Positions 10,101-20,951 are shown, counted from the stretch's first letter. The stretch: 64,000 nucleotides of DNA from Phylloscopus collybita (GCA_027886175.1 JAJNNQ010000077.1:4898001-4962000); one strand, 5' to 3'. A program made the numbers and translations. The notes: generated by a model from the sequence alone, not told the origin.

Positions 10101-10739
10101 CCTGGGGTGGCAGAGCAGCAGCACCTGCAGCCCTGCAGCCTGCGAGGCGCTGGCAGCTCAGGGCAGAGCCCAATGACCCAGCTGGGATTGCACTTGAGGA
10201 TGGACATGGAGAAGGGAATCTGTGCCCACACAGTGCTCAGAGCAGGTCTGGGGCAAGGAGGGAGGGAGGGAAGGAGGGTGGATGAATCCCCTTCCCACAA
10301 CTACCAAGGGAAGGCCTTGGTGAGGGCAAGGGGGCCTTGACCTGACACCCAGCCCTTCAGAGACCCAGCTGCCAGCTCCGGCTCAGCCCACACTGAGCGG
10401 GATTCCATCAGGCCTTGGCTCAAGGCAGTGGCAGGGGCAGAAGTGATGGCAGCAGCTGGAATGCAGGCCCATGCTTTCCTTCTCCCCAGCCCATTTGGCA
10501 ACATCTGGGCAAGGTCTCCCCTGTCTGTCTGCAGCCAGCTTGGGGGCCCTTCCTCTCCTCGTCCTGCTTGGGGGACTGAGCTTGGTTTCTCTGTCATCCT
10601 CAATGCTGAACTTGTGTCTCCCCCAACCTGGCTGTTCAGGGTTTGTGTTTCCTGTGTCTCTCACCTTCCTCCACTTCCTCCTTCCCACCTGCTCACGGAG
10701 CCTCTTTGGGCAGCTGGCTCTGGAACTTGCAGCAGCGAA

Positions 10740-11475
10740 GTTTTCCAAATTTCCCAAATTCCCCTCAAAAATTCCCCAGAATGAACCCCAAAATTTACCC
10801 CCAAATTCCCCTCAAATTCTCCAAAACCTCCCAAATTTCCCCAGCTTTTCCCCCAAATTCACCAAAATCTCCCAAAATTCCTCAAAGTTTTCCTCAAAAT
10901 TCCCCTAATTTTCTTCAATTCCCCCCAAATTCTCCAAAATTCTCCCCAAATTACCCCAAATTTTCCCCAAATTACCCCAATTTACCCAATTTCCATTAAA
11001 ATCACTCAAAACGACCTCAAATGACCCAAAACTCCCCCAAATTCCCCAAAATTTCTGAAATTTCCCCCCAAATTACCCTCAAATTCTCCAAAATTTCCCA
11101 AAAATCCCCAAATTTTCCCCTTAAATTCCTCAAAATCTCCAAAAATTCCTCAGTTTTCCTCTGAATTCACCCAATTTTCCTACATCCCCCAAAATGACCT
11201 AAAATTTCTCCAATTTTTCCCTTAAATCCCTCAAAATCTCCAAAAGTTCCCACAAATTTCCCTTTAAATCTCCCAAGTTTTCTCAAATTTCCTCCAAAAT
11301 TCCCCTCAAATTCTCCAAACCTCCCAAAATTCCCCCAAAACTTCCCCAATTTCCTCAGATCTCCCAAATCCCCCCAAATTTTCCTCAGATGTCCCCAGAT
11401 TTTCCTGAATTTCCCCCAAATTTCCCCAAAATGACCCCAAAATGACCCAAAACTTCCATCAAATTCCCCAAATAC
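10740..11475. repeat. CCCAAATTT-type degenerate minisatellite (unit 1)
   Basis: About 730 bases of short variants of CCCCAAATTT / CCAAAATTCC with a period near 10-13 bases and almost no G on the plus strand. Minus-strand frames read as F/G/W-rich repeats and are not genes. Unit 2 holds the same tract at 33470-34215. Confidence 0.85.
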
Positions 11476-11800
11476 AAAGGGAGGGGACAGACTATCTCCC
11501 AATGGGAGACAAGGTGGGAGTGGAACAGGGTTGGAGGGACATGTAGGGCAGCAAATGAGGGTACCTGGGGAGGGATCCCCTCTGTCCTTGCCCTATCACT
11601 CAGCTCTCCTCTCTGAACTTTCTGGAAGCTGGGAGGAGCAGCTGGGTGACAGACAAGGCCCAGAGGAGGGGGCTGGGGGGGAACAGAAGGAGGATTGACA
11701 ACTGGAACAGAACTGTCAGGGAAAGAGAGGGGAGACAAGGGAACAGACCATCAAACAGAATATAACAGGGAGCAAAACCAACGACACAATACAACACTTC

Positions 11801-12523
11801 TTGAGGCAGTACAGTCTGAATCTGGGCTCTTTCCTCCTTTCTCTCTCTTTCAGGGAAGAATCAGCCATGGGTGAAGGAATCCTGCACATGTGCCGGGTGC
11901 TGATGGCCATGGTGGGCATCAACCAGCCGCTGCAGCCCTTGGAAAAGAAGGGAATTGTTCCCCAGAGCGGGGAAGAAACCCTCCAGAGGATGAAGATGTG
12001 CAAGGTGAGACTTGAGCTGCACCAGCTGCAGTTGGAGAAGGAAATTGCAGACCTGGAAGCCACCCAGGAGGCTCCAGCACAGCCTGCAGTGCACCTGGAG
12101 AGGAAGATCCAGCTGCACACGTGTGCCATGCTGGGCTTGGTCATCCCTGTGCTGCTCGTGCTCTGCAGGCAGCACTGGCAGGGAGCCACAGCACTGCACA
12201 CAGGACAAGGACACCCTGACCTGGGGCTCCTGGCCAAAGGCTGCAGAGGAGTGACCCTCCTGACCAAGCCCTGTGTGCTGCTCAGGGCCATTTCCATCTC
12301 CATGGGCAGAACTCGAGGAGATCTCTGGGTACTTGCAGGGAGACTGCTCCCATTGCCCCTGAAATTACTTTGTTCCACCACCAAAGTCTTTGTGCTTTGT
12401 GAGGTGAGCTCTTTCCTTTTTGTATTGATAGTGAGAGATAGCCTATGTATTGATTTATTCATTTCTTTAATGATTTGTATAAGTAATGAGTATAATTGTT
12501 ACAGGCTTTGTATTGATTGTTAG
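11801..12523 (+). CDS. candidate unknown gene exon, coiled coil plus TM helix (unit 1)
   Basis: An open frame of 240 codons. Inside it, a pyrimidine tract and CAG acceptor end at 11853. ATG follows at 11867 in a strong context (GCCATGG). A consensus donor GAG|GTGAGC falls after 12403, exactly 179 codons later in phase 0. A second phase-0 donor, AAG|GTGAGA, lies after 12004. The 179-residue product would have a heptad-like, E/L-rich stretch at residues 37-66, a short hydrophobic helix at about 87-100 (LGLVIPVLLVLC) and a basic C-terminal part. The order coiled coil then TM recalls ITPRIP-like proteins, but no Mab21-type domain follows. Unit 2 keeps the frame (34542-35264) with no indel and about 14 replacements. 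I do not recognise the gene. It could be an exon, a relic, or chance. Confidence 0.35.
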   Translation: MRQYSLNLGSFLLSLSFREESAMGEGILHMCRVLMAMVGINQPLQPLEKKGIVPQSGEETLQRMKMCKVRLELHQLQLEKEIADLEATQEAPAQPAVHLERKIQLHTCAMLGLVIPVLLVLCRQHWQGATALHTGQGHPDLGLLAKGCRGVTLLTKPCVLLRAISISMGRTRGDLWVLAGRLLPLPLKLLCSTTKVFVLCEVSSFLFVLIVRDSLCIDLFISLMICISNEYNCYRLCIDC

Positions 12524-13760
12524 AAATACTCTGTATAACTTTTTATAGTCTGTATAGATTGTTCACAGTAGTCACTCAACTAATTCTTAGAAAAAATATG
12601 TGTTGATTGTTATACTCTCTGCATCAATTGCTAGAAATAGTCTCTGTCTTGATTCTGAAAAATATAGTAAGTAATAATAATAAGTAACTATAGTAAATAA
12701 ATAATAAATAATAAATAATAAATAATTCTCCTAAATAATCTGTATTGATTATGATACTCTCCCGACTGATAAAAATAGTGTCTGTCTTGATTCTGACAAA
12801 CATAGTAAATAATAATAAATAATTATAGTCAATAATAAATAACAAACAATTATAGTAAATAATAAATAATAATAAATAATTATAGACAATATTAAATAAT
12901 AAATAATAAATAATAAATAATAAATAATAAATAATAAATAATAAATAATAAATAATAAATAATAAATAATAATTTTTTCTCTTAAATAATCTGTATTGAT
13001 TATGATACTCTCCCTATTGATAAAAAAAAGTCTGTTTTGATTGTCAGAACTACCAGGCTTCTGTTACAAAGGTGGATTCAAACAAAGATAAAATAGAATA
13101 AAAAATTAAGTAAAATAAAATAAAATAAAATAAAATTTAAAAAAATAGAATAAAGTGAGATAAAAATGAAAATAAAATAAAATAAAATAAAAATAAAAAA
13201 TAGAATAGAATAAAATAGAATAAAATAAAATAAAATAAAATAAAATAAAATACTTTCCAAAATACACACCCAACAGAAATATTGGGCAAAACACTGCTGG
13301 GGTGGGCAGTGAAATATAAAATTAAAAATATAAAACAGAATACTAAAATAAAATAAATAAAATTAAAAAAAAAAAAACCCTGAGTAGAATAAAATAAAAT
13401 AATAAAAAATGAAATAAAATAAAATAAAATAAAATAAGTTTCAAAAATAGAATAAAAATAAAATTAAATTAAAATAAACATAAAAATAACATAAAGTACA
13501 ATAAAAAATAAAATAAAAATAAAAAATAGGGTAGAATTAAAAAAAAACCCAAAATAAAATAATATAATAATAAAATAAAATTAGAAAATAGAATAAAATA
13601 AAATATAAATAAAATTAAAATAGAATAAAATAAAATTAAAAATAGAATACAAATAGAATAAAATAATTTAAATAAAAATTAAAAGTAAAAATATAAAATA
13701 AATAAAAAATAAAAAATTATAAAATAAAATTAAATAAAGTAAAATAAAATTTCATAGGAA
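12490..13760. repeat. AAT and AAAAT arrays (unit 1)
   Basis: TGTATTGATTGTTAGAAATA-type degenerate repeats lead into (AAT)n near 12840-12970 and then long (AAAAT)n pentanucleotide runs to 13750. A 65-base non-AT cassette (TACTTTCCAAAATACACACC and so on, containing GAAATATTGGGCAAAACA) sits at 13250-13318. Minus-strand frames reading FYFILFYF are artefacts of the pentanucleotide. Confidence 0.9.
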
Positions 13761-14074
13761 AAATTCCAGAATTTCCCTTTTTTTCCCGCTCGGAATTTCC
13801 CAGTAATGAGGAAATTTCTCATTTTCAACAAAGAGAGCATATCTCCTCTCTCTTGGCAAGATAAAGCAGAGCATTTAATCTATTTCAGGGGTACATGGCT
13901 AGTCCTCTATACTCCTGGCCATTTTCTGTGCACAGAAACCCTTTTTTCCCCCCTCTATATAAAAGAGAAAAAATCACTGTTGGGTCTCGAGGCTTTGGTT
14001 TATTTGTTCGCTCCTCTTACCTTGGGGTCATTAAAGCTGAGAACAGCCAAGTTCTAAAGGAGCAGTGGGGCTGT

Positions 14075-14125
14075 GACTCCATGATCTTTAGAGGTCCTTT
14101 TCAGCCCCAAACATTCTGTGATATT
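14075..14125 (+). mobile_element. CR1 3'-end fragment (unit 1)
   Basis: GATCTTTAGAGGTCCTTTTC followed by AGCCCCAAACATTCTGTGAT matches the terminal part of avian CR1 elements. The unit 2 copy is at about 37160-37205. Confidence 0.55.
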
Positions 14126-14276
14126 GAGACTCCACCCTGAGAGGGGCCAATTTCCCACTTGCTGTTTGGGCAACCTCTCCAGACAGGTTTGTTCCCTTTT
14201 ACCTTCTCACTTTCCATTTCTTCTGACCGTTTTAAGTTGGAAAATCTTGCCTGACAACTCTTTTAATTTTTATTTA

Positions 14277-14401
14277 GAATGGCAAATGAAAGCATCTGGG
14301 ACATTTCTGACTTAAGTGACATGTTTCACGGAATTTTAAATGGCGCTGCCCCTCAAGATTTCTTTAAATTGCTTACATATTTTATACTATGTACAGAATA
14401 A
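14277..14401 (+). other. possible terminal exon fragment, 40 codons (unit 1)
   Basis: A T-rich tract ends in TTTATTTAG at 14277. ATG follows at 14279 and a 40-codon frame runs to TAA at 14399-14401. The peptide begins MANESIWDISDLSDMF and ends KLLTYFILCTE. Unit 2 keeps the acceptor, frame length and stop (37358-37480) with five replacements. This may be the last exon of a gene caught in the duplication, with 3' UTR after it, or chance. The family is not recognised. Confidence 0.2.
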
Positions 14402-15676
14402 TGTCTATATAATCCACTATTCTAGCCAAGTATTTATCCTTGACAGATTGCACTGCATAGCACAGCCACAGGAAATAGGAAAAAGGTGTCAAAAGGCATT
14501 AAAACCACTCAAAAGAAGGTCTTTAATCATTGCACCAAAAAGTTCCCAAAGAAAGTGTGGAAGTACAAAGTGGAAGCTCTATGTATAACTTAGTACAAAA
14601 GGAAATTCTTTGTCATTTAACCAAAGAAATTGATTGACATATGTTGAAAAGATTAGTGCTACAACAGTCACATCATTTACTTTCCAAAAGCTCAATATGG
14701 AATCATTAAATAGCAAGTTTTCTCGTTCAAGCAGCAAATTTACACAGCTGGACATCTAGAGCAAAATGCTGCTGGTTATAATACAGGGACAGTCTTGATA
14801 AAATGGAAAGATAACCAGTTTTCCTGCCTTACACAAATATCTCAGATGTTACAGTAAAGCCAAGTTGACGCTTTTAAAAGCAGTTAAGAATATTTCTACT
14901 TATATTCTCAAAACCGAGATAATTTTGTTCAGAGTACTCAGGAAAGCGAGTTTAAGGACTTAAATTTGTGTTTAGGATAGGAAGAGCCTAGCGTTTGTAT
15001 TGGAACATCCAACTCTTGGGGAATATTAGCATTAGCCCCCAGCTTACTGTCACTTCTGTGGGGTAAGGGAATGTGGCATGACACCTTCCCTTGTTCTGAT
15101 CTCAAATTCTGCCTTAAAAAAACATGAATGGCTGCAGTTGTGCCAAGATTTGCTTGTTTCATTGAAACAAAACAAAGTCTTCTTTCTTGTCAAAACAGAA
15201 AATTTCTCTTCATCTCCAGAGTACATGATGTGACAGCAAGAAGAAAAAATTCCTAACTAAAACCTGATACAAATGGACCAGTCTGTTCCTTGGTGTTTTC
15301 TTATGGATAACACCTGTTCCTGCTGCCAGACATTACACAAGCATGTGAAAAGGTTTATTTAGAAATCAGGAGGCAGAAATGCATCATCCTGGACACCAGT
15401 AAGTTAACTAATTTAAAATATAAACCTTAGTACAGAAGCAGACTCCTAACAGCTTCCCCCAAGACATGGCGTTATTTAGTGACCTATGGAAGTCTAATGC
15501 CTCCAAATCAGACTCACCACTAGGCAGCCAACAAAGCCAGTGCCTAGAACACAGTAGTGGTTTTGGAGTGCCTACAAAAGTTCCAGCAAATCTGCTCCAG
15601 CTTTTCTGCCACCCTTAGCACACCTGAATTTTCCATTACCTCTAGCCACAGCTCTAAAGAGAAGCTTGAATCACCA
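14402..15676. other. AT-rich single-copy-like segment (unit 1)
   Basis: No repeat or gene is recognised. It has the texture of UTR or intronic DNA and aligns with 37481-38753 at about 95%. It ends abruptly at GAATCACCA, where the ERV 5' LTR begins. Unit 2 instead continues into CATCATCCATTC. Confidence 0.6.
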
Positions 15677-16233
15677 TGAAACAGGGGATTCAAGGGTTAA
15701 AGGGAATTTTAGAATAGCTAAGGTAGTGTACATGAACATGTAGAATGAATTATCTCACTCTCCAAGGACTGAAGGAAAGTATTAAGATATGGGGGCCCCT
15801 TCGAGGGACACCTGGTGCCCATTAAAAGTTGCTGAGCTTCAGAAAATAAGAGGGGGCCCTTTGAAAAATTAGAGGGGAACACCTCCATACACATGTGCAG
15901 ATCCATTGGTTTAGAAGTTCACAAGGAGGAAGACCTTGCTTCCGTCATACCTGCCAACCCTCCAACCCATTTTGGGGACCACCAACCCAATAAAAGGACT
16001 AAACCATGCAGCCACAACTGATTTACATACGAAGCTGAGAGCGGGTGGGGACAGGTAATCCATATGTATAGGTGATATAGAATATGCATGATTTTTGTAG
16101 ATAAATAGAAGGATGAAAATTGTAAGAGGGGGTCAGGATTTGGAAAGATGCTCTCCCCCTGTGTCCAGCGCTGAATAAAATACCTACCTACTTTACAACT
16201 TTAATGGGTTGTGGAGTTTTGAACCGCATATCA
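15677..16233 (+). mobile_element. 5' LTR of the full-length ERV
   Basis: A 557-bp LTR starts TGAAACAGGG and ends GCATATCA. A TATA-like ACCCAATAAAAGGAC lies near 15988, and AATAAA is at 16174-16179, 60 bases before the end. Two bases separate its end from the primer-binding site. The left flank ATCACCA is the same DNA found uninterrupted at 38747-38753, so this edge is a real insertion boundary. Confidence 0.88.
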
Positions 16234-16235
16234 TT

Positions 16236-16253
16236 TGGCACCCCAGATGGGAC
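16236..16253 (+). other. ERV primer-binding site, tRNA-Arg(CCU)-like
   Basis: TGGCACCCCAGATGGGAC starts three bases after the LTR. Its complement GTCCCATCTGGGGTGCCA differs by one base from the 3' end of vertebrate tRNA-Arg(CCU) as I recall it. An arginine-tRNA primer would separate this family from the proline- and tryptophan-primed avian retroviruses. Confidence 0.6.
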
Positions 16254-17397
16254 TTATCTTGTCATCTGCAAAGTTGGGCTGAGGGACGGAGAACTCTGTG
16301 GTGCACCCTGGGATTTCCTGGAGGAGAACTCCGAGACCTCAGCTCGCTTATTGCAGGGACAGATAATGACCACTGGCTGGTGGCCTAAACAGTGAGTATT
16401 TATTTAATTCTAGGGCTCGTAACACATACGTGTGGGTAAAAGGGCTGTTGATAAATCGCAGGAGACGTCCTGTGTACAACATAGTCCCTGGGTAGATAAA
16501 AGCTTGCCAGCTGTTTGCGGAGGACACCGGTGAGGGCCGCTCTGCTCCTTCAGCCTCCACGGGTCAAGGAGGAGGAGGGGAGAGGAAGGGGGCTGGTACT
16601 GGAGGAATTCACTGACTGATAGAGCAGCTGTGGAGCAACCCTGGAGTGTGGGTCGAGTGAATTCCTGCTCCCGTGTTATCGGGGCTGAGGTGTGTTTGAG
16701 TCCAGACTTAGTGAGTGTGGGAACGTATGGGAATGTATGAATGAATGAGCAGGACAAGTTTGCTTTAAGGTCACTGTCCCACTATAGTTTTGTAACCTTA
16801 TAGTCATTCTGTTGCAGCTTTATTGTTGTCTCATTGTGGTGTTGTTGTTTTATTACTGTTCTATTACCATACTGTTATTGTGAATGATTTTGGAAAGGGG
16901 TAATGGGTTTTTGAGGTAACACTACCATCTTGTGTTAGAAGTTACTTACTGCAATAAGTGACCAGCTTATTAAGTTCATTTGTGATACAATATTGCCATC
17001 TTGTGTCGAAAGTTGAATTTGCAGAAAATTGAGATTTTTAAATGAATGATCAGTTTTAATTGATTGTTAAATGTGGTTAGTGAAACACGGGTTCGAGCTA
17101 TAAGACTCTGACTATTTAGGGAAAACAATCTCTAAATAATTCCTTTTCACTAACTCTTTGAATTTGATTTTTTTAGAATTAAATGAACTTGGTAGACAAC
17201 TAAATAGAGGGGGGAGATAATTGATTTAAGTATTATTTGAATCAGGTTGACTGTGAACTCAGGCTTGTTTGGGGCGGTCACACTCAGAACCCAGATACTG
17301 GAATTGTGTGGGGAGAAAATATTAGAAGGAGACTGTGGAATTTTGTTAAGAAAGGTTTGAGGCAGGGTATGTGAGGCAGGGTATAAAAGAGGACATA
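16254..17397 (+). other. ERV leader region
   Basis: About 1.1 kb between the primer-binding site and the gag start, with no coding frame. Two imperfect copies of CCATCTTGTGT lie near 16925 and 16990. A long leader like this normally holds the packaging signal and splice donor. Confidence 0.6.
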
Positions 17398-18950
17398 ATG
17401 GGATCTGAGCAGAGCACAGAAGTCCCTCAAGCCAGTCCACTAGGGTGTGTTATAGCACATTGGAAAGAAGTTGCAGGGACTGGAGGTAATGGAAGTAAGT
17501 CCACTCTAATTAAGTATTGCAGTCAGTGGTGGCCACTGTATAGGTTGGATGAAGGGGTAAGGTGGCCACCCACTGGGACCTTGGATTATAATACTCTGTT
17601 ACAGTTAATGTTATTCTTAAGGAGGGAGGACAAGTGGAGTGAAGTCTCATACTGTGATATGTTCTTTTCTCTCAGAAACCACCCTGAGTGGCAGAGAGAT
17701 TGTGGGATTAAGGCTCCTCTTGACCCTCTAGTATTAGCTATGGAAAAAGAAAATAAGGCAAAAAATGGGAAATTAAAGAGATGTTGCTCAGCTTGTAGTA
17801 TTGGGCAGAGATGTATAAAACTGGACAAGGTTTATCAAGCTGCACTCCAAGAACAAGATTTGTCAGAACTATTGGAGGCTCTCCCTAATGAACAAGAAAG
17901 GGAAAGGGAAGAGAGAGATGGAGACCTAGAGGCCCACTCACCCCCTAGTAGCTCACCCCCTAGTAGCTCACTCCCTAATAGCCCACCCCCTAGTAGCCCT
18001 ATATCATCCCGAACTAGACTACAAGTCCTACAAGTACCCCTTCGAGAAGCAGTAGGACCAGGAGGAAACCCAGTGATAGTTAAAATGCCCTTTTCCTCCA
18101 TTGACTTAGAAGCCTGGAAGAAGACTGCTCGGGACTATCGTAGTGACCCAGTCACTACAGCACAGAATCTGAGATATATTATTAAGCAACATAATCCAGA
18201 TTGGTCCAACATTCATTTTTTTTTAGAATCGTTAACTGAGACAGAAAAACAACTAGTTTTGAAAAAAGGGAGAGTTTGAGCACAGGACTATTGTAGAACC
18301 CAGCAATTAGATGTGAAGGATTATTTCTCCCTTGAGAAACCAGATTGGAATCCAAACAGGGATATGAAGAAATTAGAAAGCTATCAGGAATGGATAGCTC
18401 AAGTAATGGAACTAGCTATACCTAAAACTATAAATTGGTCAGAATTATATGCTATCCAACAGGGGCCTTCTGAGACACCATCTGAATTCCTGGACCGATT
18501 AAGAAGTGCGATGCATTGCCATACACCTCTAGACCCTAGAGATGAAATAGGAATTCAGCAACAAGTGAGCCTATTCTTGGGTCAGTCCACAGGGGACATT
18601 AGGCGTAAGCTTCAGAAAATGGCAGGTCCGAGGCGAGAAACCTAGAAAAGCTACTCAATGAGGCATGGAGAGTATTTAGCAACAGAGAAGAGGGATATAG
18701 GCAGAACACAAAGAAAGTTTTGGTAGTAAGAGAAGAAAAAGGGGAAGGGTGTGGACAAAGTCAATGAAAGCAAGGAGGTCCACCCCGACTGGGCAAAGAT
18801 CAGTGTGCATTTTGTAAAGAATTTGGGGACTGGAAGAATGAATGCCCCAAAGAGAAGAGGGACAAAGGAAAGAGAACGATTGCCTATACCAAAGAAGATT
18901 GAAGAGGAGCAGGAGATCTCACCCCAGCAGATCCCCTGGTTGTAACAATG
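17398..18950 (+). pseudogene. gag: ERV gag, inactivated
   Basis: The frame begins MGSEQSTE, giving a glycine-2 for myristoylation, then a matrix-like region. A proline/serine-rich stretch (PPSSSPPSSS and similar, 17938-18000) follows. A gammaretrovirus-type capsid begins near PLREAVGPGG (about 18040). An in-frame TGA at 18277-18279 cuts the capsid. The frame resumes to 18645, after which a shift near 18620 is needed to continue. The nucleocapsid has a single CCHC-type knuckle at 18804-18845 (CAFCKEFGDWKNEC), with the metal-binding histidine replaced by aspartate. A single knuckle and a p30-like capsid fit class I (gamma-like) ERVs. The gene is non-functional. Confidence 0.85.
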
Positions 18951-18954
18951 GAGC

Positions 18955-19235
18955 TGGGGAAGGAGGGAAATAAATAGAGTTTTTAATTGATACAGGAGCA
19001 AAGTATTTGGTATTGAACAAAACCTTGGTGCCTGTGGGTAGGGATTATGTTAGGGTACAAGGAGCTACTGGCCAAACAGAAAAGGCTTATTCTGTAAACC
19101 TCTAAACTATAAATTTGGGAAACAGTGGGGTACTCACAAATTTCTATATATGCCAAACTCTCCAAAGGCTCTCCTGGGAAGAGATTTATTAGAGTAGCTG
19201 CAAGCAACCGTTTTGTTTAAGGATGGGGAAATTAT
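18955..19235 (+). pseudogene. pro: ERV protease, inactivated
   Basis: The aspartic protease signature FLIDTGA is encoded at 18980-19000, with the active-site DTGA at 18989-19000. Downstream residues GRDYVRVQGATGQTEKAY fit a retropepsin. Stops (for example after the EKAYSVNL region, and at LLE*LQ near 19195) break the frame. It sits between gag and reverse transcriptase, in the normal order. Confidence 0.75.
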
Positions 19236-20176
19236 TCTGGAGGTAAATGATGAACGATATGTGGAAGTGTTAAGTTTAATATTGACAATCATTGAGGTTG
19301 AGGAGGAAATTAGTGAAGGAAGAGTTAACCAGGTGTTCCCTGGAGTATGGGCTTCCAATGTGCCAGGAAAGACAAAGAACACACCTCCTATAGTAATTAA
19401 CCTCCAGTCAGGATCAAGCAGTACCATTTGAGAAAAGAGGATAGAGAAGGAAGTAGGCCAGTAATTGAAAATTTCCTACAACAAGGATTGCTAAAGGAAA
19501 GCCAATCTGACTTCAACACTCCTATATTACCTGTCCGGAAAGCTGATGGGTCATATCGAGTGGTTCAAGACTTATGGGCTGTTAACAAAATAACTGAGGA
19601 TCTCCACCAGTGGTGGCAAATCCATATACTTTGTTGACATGCTTAACACCAGAGTTGACTTGGTTTACTGTTTTAGATCTGAAAGATGCCTTCTTTTGCC
19701 TTCGTCTCCATGAAGCCAGTCAGAAAATTTTTGCCTTTGAATGGGAGAACCCTAAAAGCGGGCGTAAAACTCAGCTCACATGGACAGTGCTCCCCCAGGG
19801 GTTCAAGAACTCGCCCACTTTGTTTGGGGAACAACTTGCAAAGGACCTGGAGGTCTAGGAGGCCCCACCAGAGGAAGGAAAGCTGTTGCAGTAGGTGGAC
19901 AACCTCCTCATAGCCCCTTGGACTGAAGAGGCATGCGTGTCATGGACGGTGAGTCCATTAAACTTTTTGGGGCTCCAGGGGTACAGGGTGTCAGAGAAGA
20001 AGGCTCAGGTGGTGAAGCAAAAGGTAATTTACCTGGGGTACGAAGTTAGTGCTGGACAAAGGATTCTAGGGCAAGACTGTTAAGAAGCAATATGCCAAAC
20101 CCCACAACCCTGGACAGTGAAAGAACTGTGAACCTTTTTGGGAATGACAGGATGGTGTAGATTGTGGATCTACAAC
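19236..20176 (+). pseudogene. pol: ERV reverse transcriptase, 5' part, inactivated
   Basis: Retroviral RT blocks are visible in shifting frames: a palm entry (GSYRVVQDL, 19547-19573), [13 protein letters not shown] (19672-19712) with the first catalytic aspartate, and [12 protein letters not shown] (19789-19824). The YVDD box should fall at 19892-19903 but reads stop-Val-Asp-Asn. Both the tyrosine and the second catalytic aspartate are therefore lost. A further stop is at 19856. RT then breaks at the nested LTR (20182-20951) and resumes at 20957. Confidence 0.85.
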
Positions 20177-20181
20177 TATGG
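20177..20181 (+). repeat. target-site duplication, left (TATGG)
   Basis: TATGG immediately before the nested LTR start TGTCCTGGG. The identical TATGG is at 20952-20956, immediately after the LTR's terminal CA. Confidence 0.75.
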
Positions 20182-20951
20182 TGTCCTGGGTTATGGAAAA
20201 CAAAAATGTGTATTCTATTTTCATCTCCTGAAAGCACTGTTCTTCTTTACTCTGGGAGAAGTAGGGCGGATGCCTTTTCTTAATGGACAAACTGTAGGGC
20301 ATTGTTTCTTATCTCTTCCACCACCAGTCTTCCCTCCAGGGAGATAGTTGTCTGCTAATGGGCCATTAACACCTCCCCAAACTAACACATCCCCAAACTA
20401 TATCCTTCCCAAAGCAGTGCATTCCACAATACATCATCCTATTGTGAGAGGCTCCAGCCAGTGGAGGGAGCCAACCATTTCTACCTGGATAAAACTGAGC
20501 CACAGGAAGGAGAAGGCATCCAGCTTCACCCGATTCCTGGAGGAATACTGGACTCTTCTCACCACCACTGGACCCCTTCTCATCACTACGTGGACCCTTG
20601 TTCTACAGGATCATCTCTACTCCACCAGAACCACCTCTGCCATTCCAGAAGGACTCACTTTTGGACTGCTTCCAACACCATGACCAACAGGATGTCAGGT
20701 TGTTGCTCTGACTCTGTCAGGGTTCTCCAAAATTGTTGTTTGTTTGCTGGTTTGGTTGGGTGGTTTTGTTTTTCTACTACATTTGTATTGTTAATATTCT
20801 TAGTAAAGAACTGTTATTCCTATTCCCAAATCTTTGCCTGAAAGTCCTTAATTACAAAATTATAATTTGGCGGGGGTGAAGCATTTACATTCCCCAGTCT
20901 AAGCTTACGACAGCTTTCCCTGTCAGATACCTCTCTTTCCAAACCAAGACA
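20182..20951 (+). mobile_element. solo LTR nested in the ERV pol gene
   Basis: A 770-bp element has the retroviral ends TG...CA (TGTCCTGGG at the left, CCAAGACA at the right) and a perfect 5-bp target-site duplication TATGG. RT homology stops at its left edge and resumes in register at its right edge. It has no coding content and no similarity to the host ERV's LTR, so it belongs to another family. The T-rich 3' part, with AGTAAAGAACTG, could hold its R region. Orientation is inferred, not proven. Confidence 0.82.

Noticed and set aside
9883..10300. Glutamine/cysteine-rich minus-strand peptide resembling epidermal differentiation complex proteins (also 32548-32958)
   Set aside because: The composition comes from the CTG repeat. 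The reading ends differ between units and there is no gene structure.
11167..11502. F/G/W-repeat minus-strand frame
   Set aside because: Translation of the CCCAAATTT minisatellite; interrupted and altered in unit 2.
13078..13294. Minus-strand frames rich in F, Y, I and L (also 35868-36976)
   Set aside because: They are translations of (AAAAT)n repeats whose lengths differ between units.
14938..15162. 74-codon minus-strand frame shared with 37979-38251
   Set aside because: A change in an A-run alters the amino end between the units and no domain or start context supports it.
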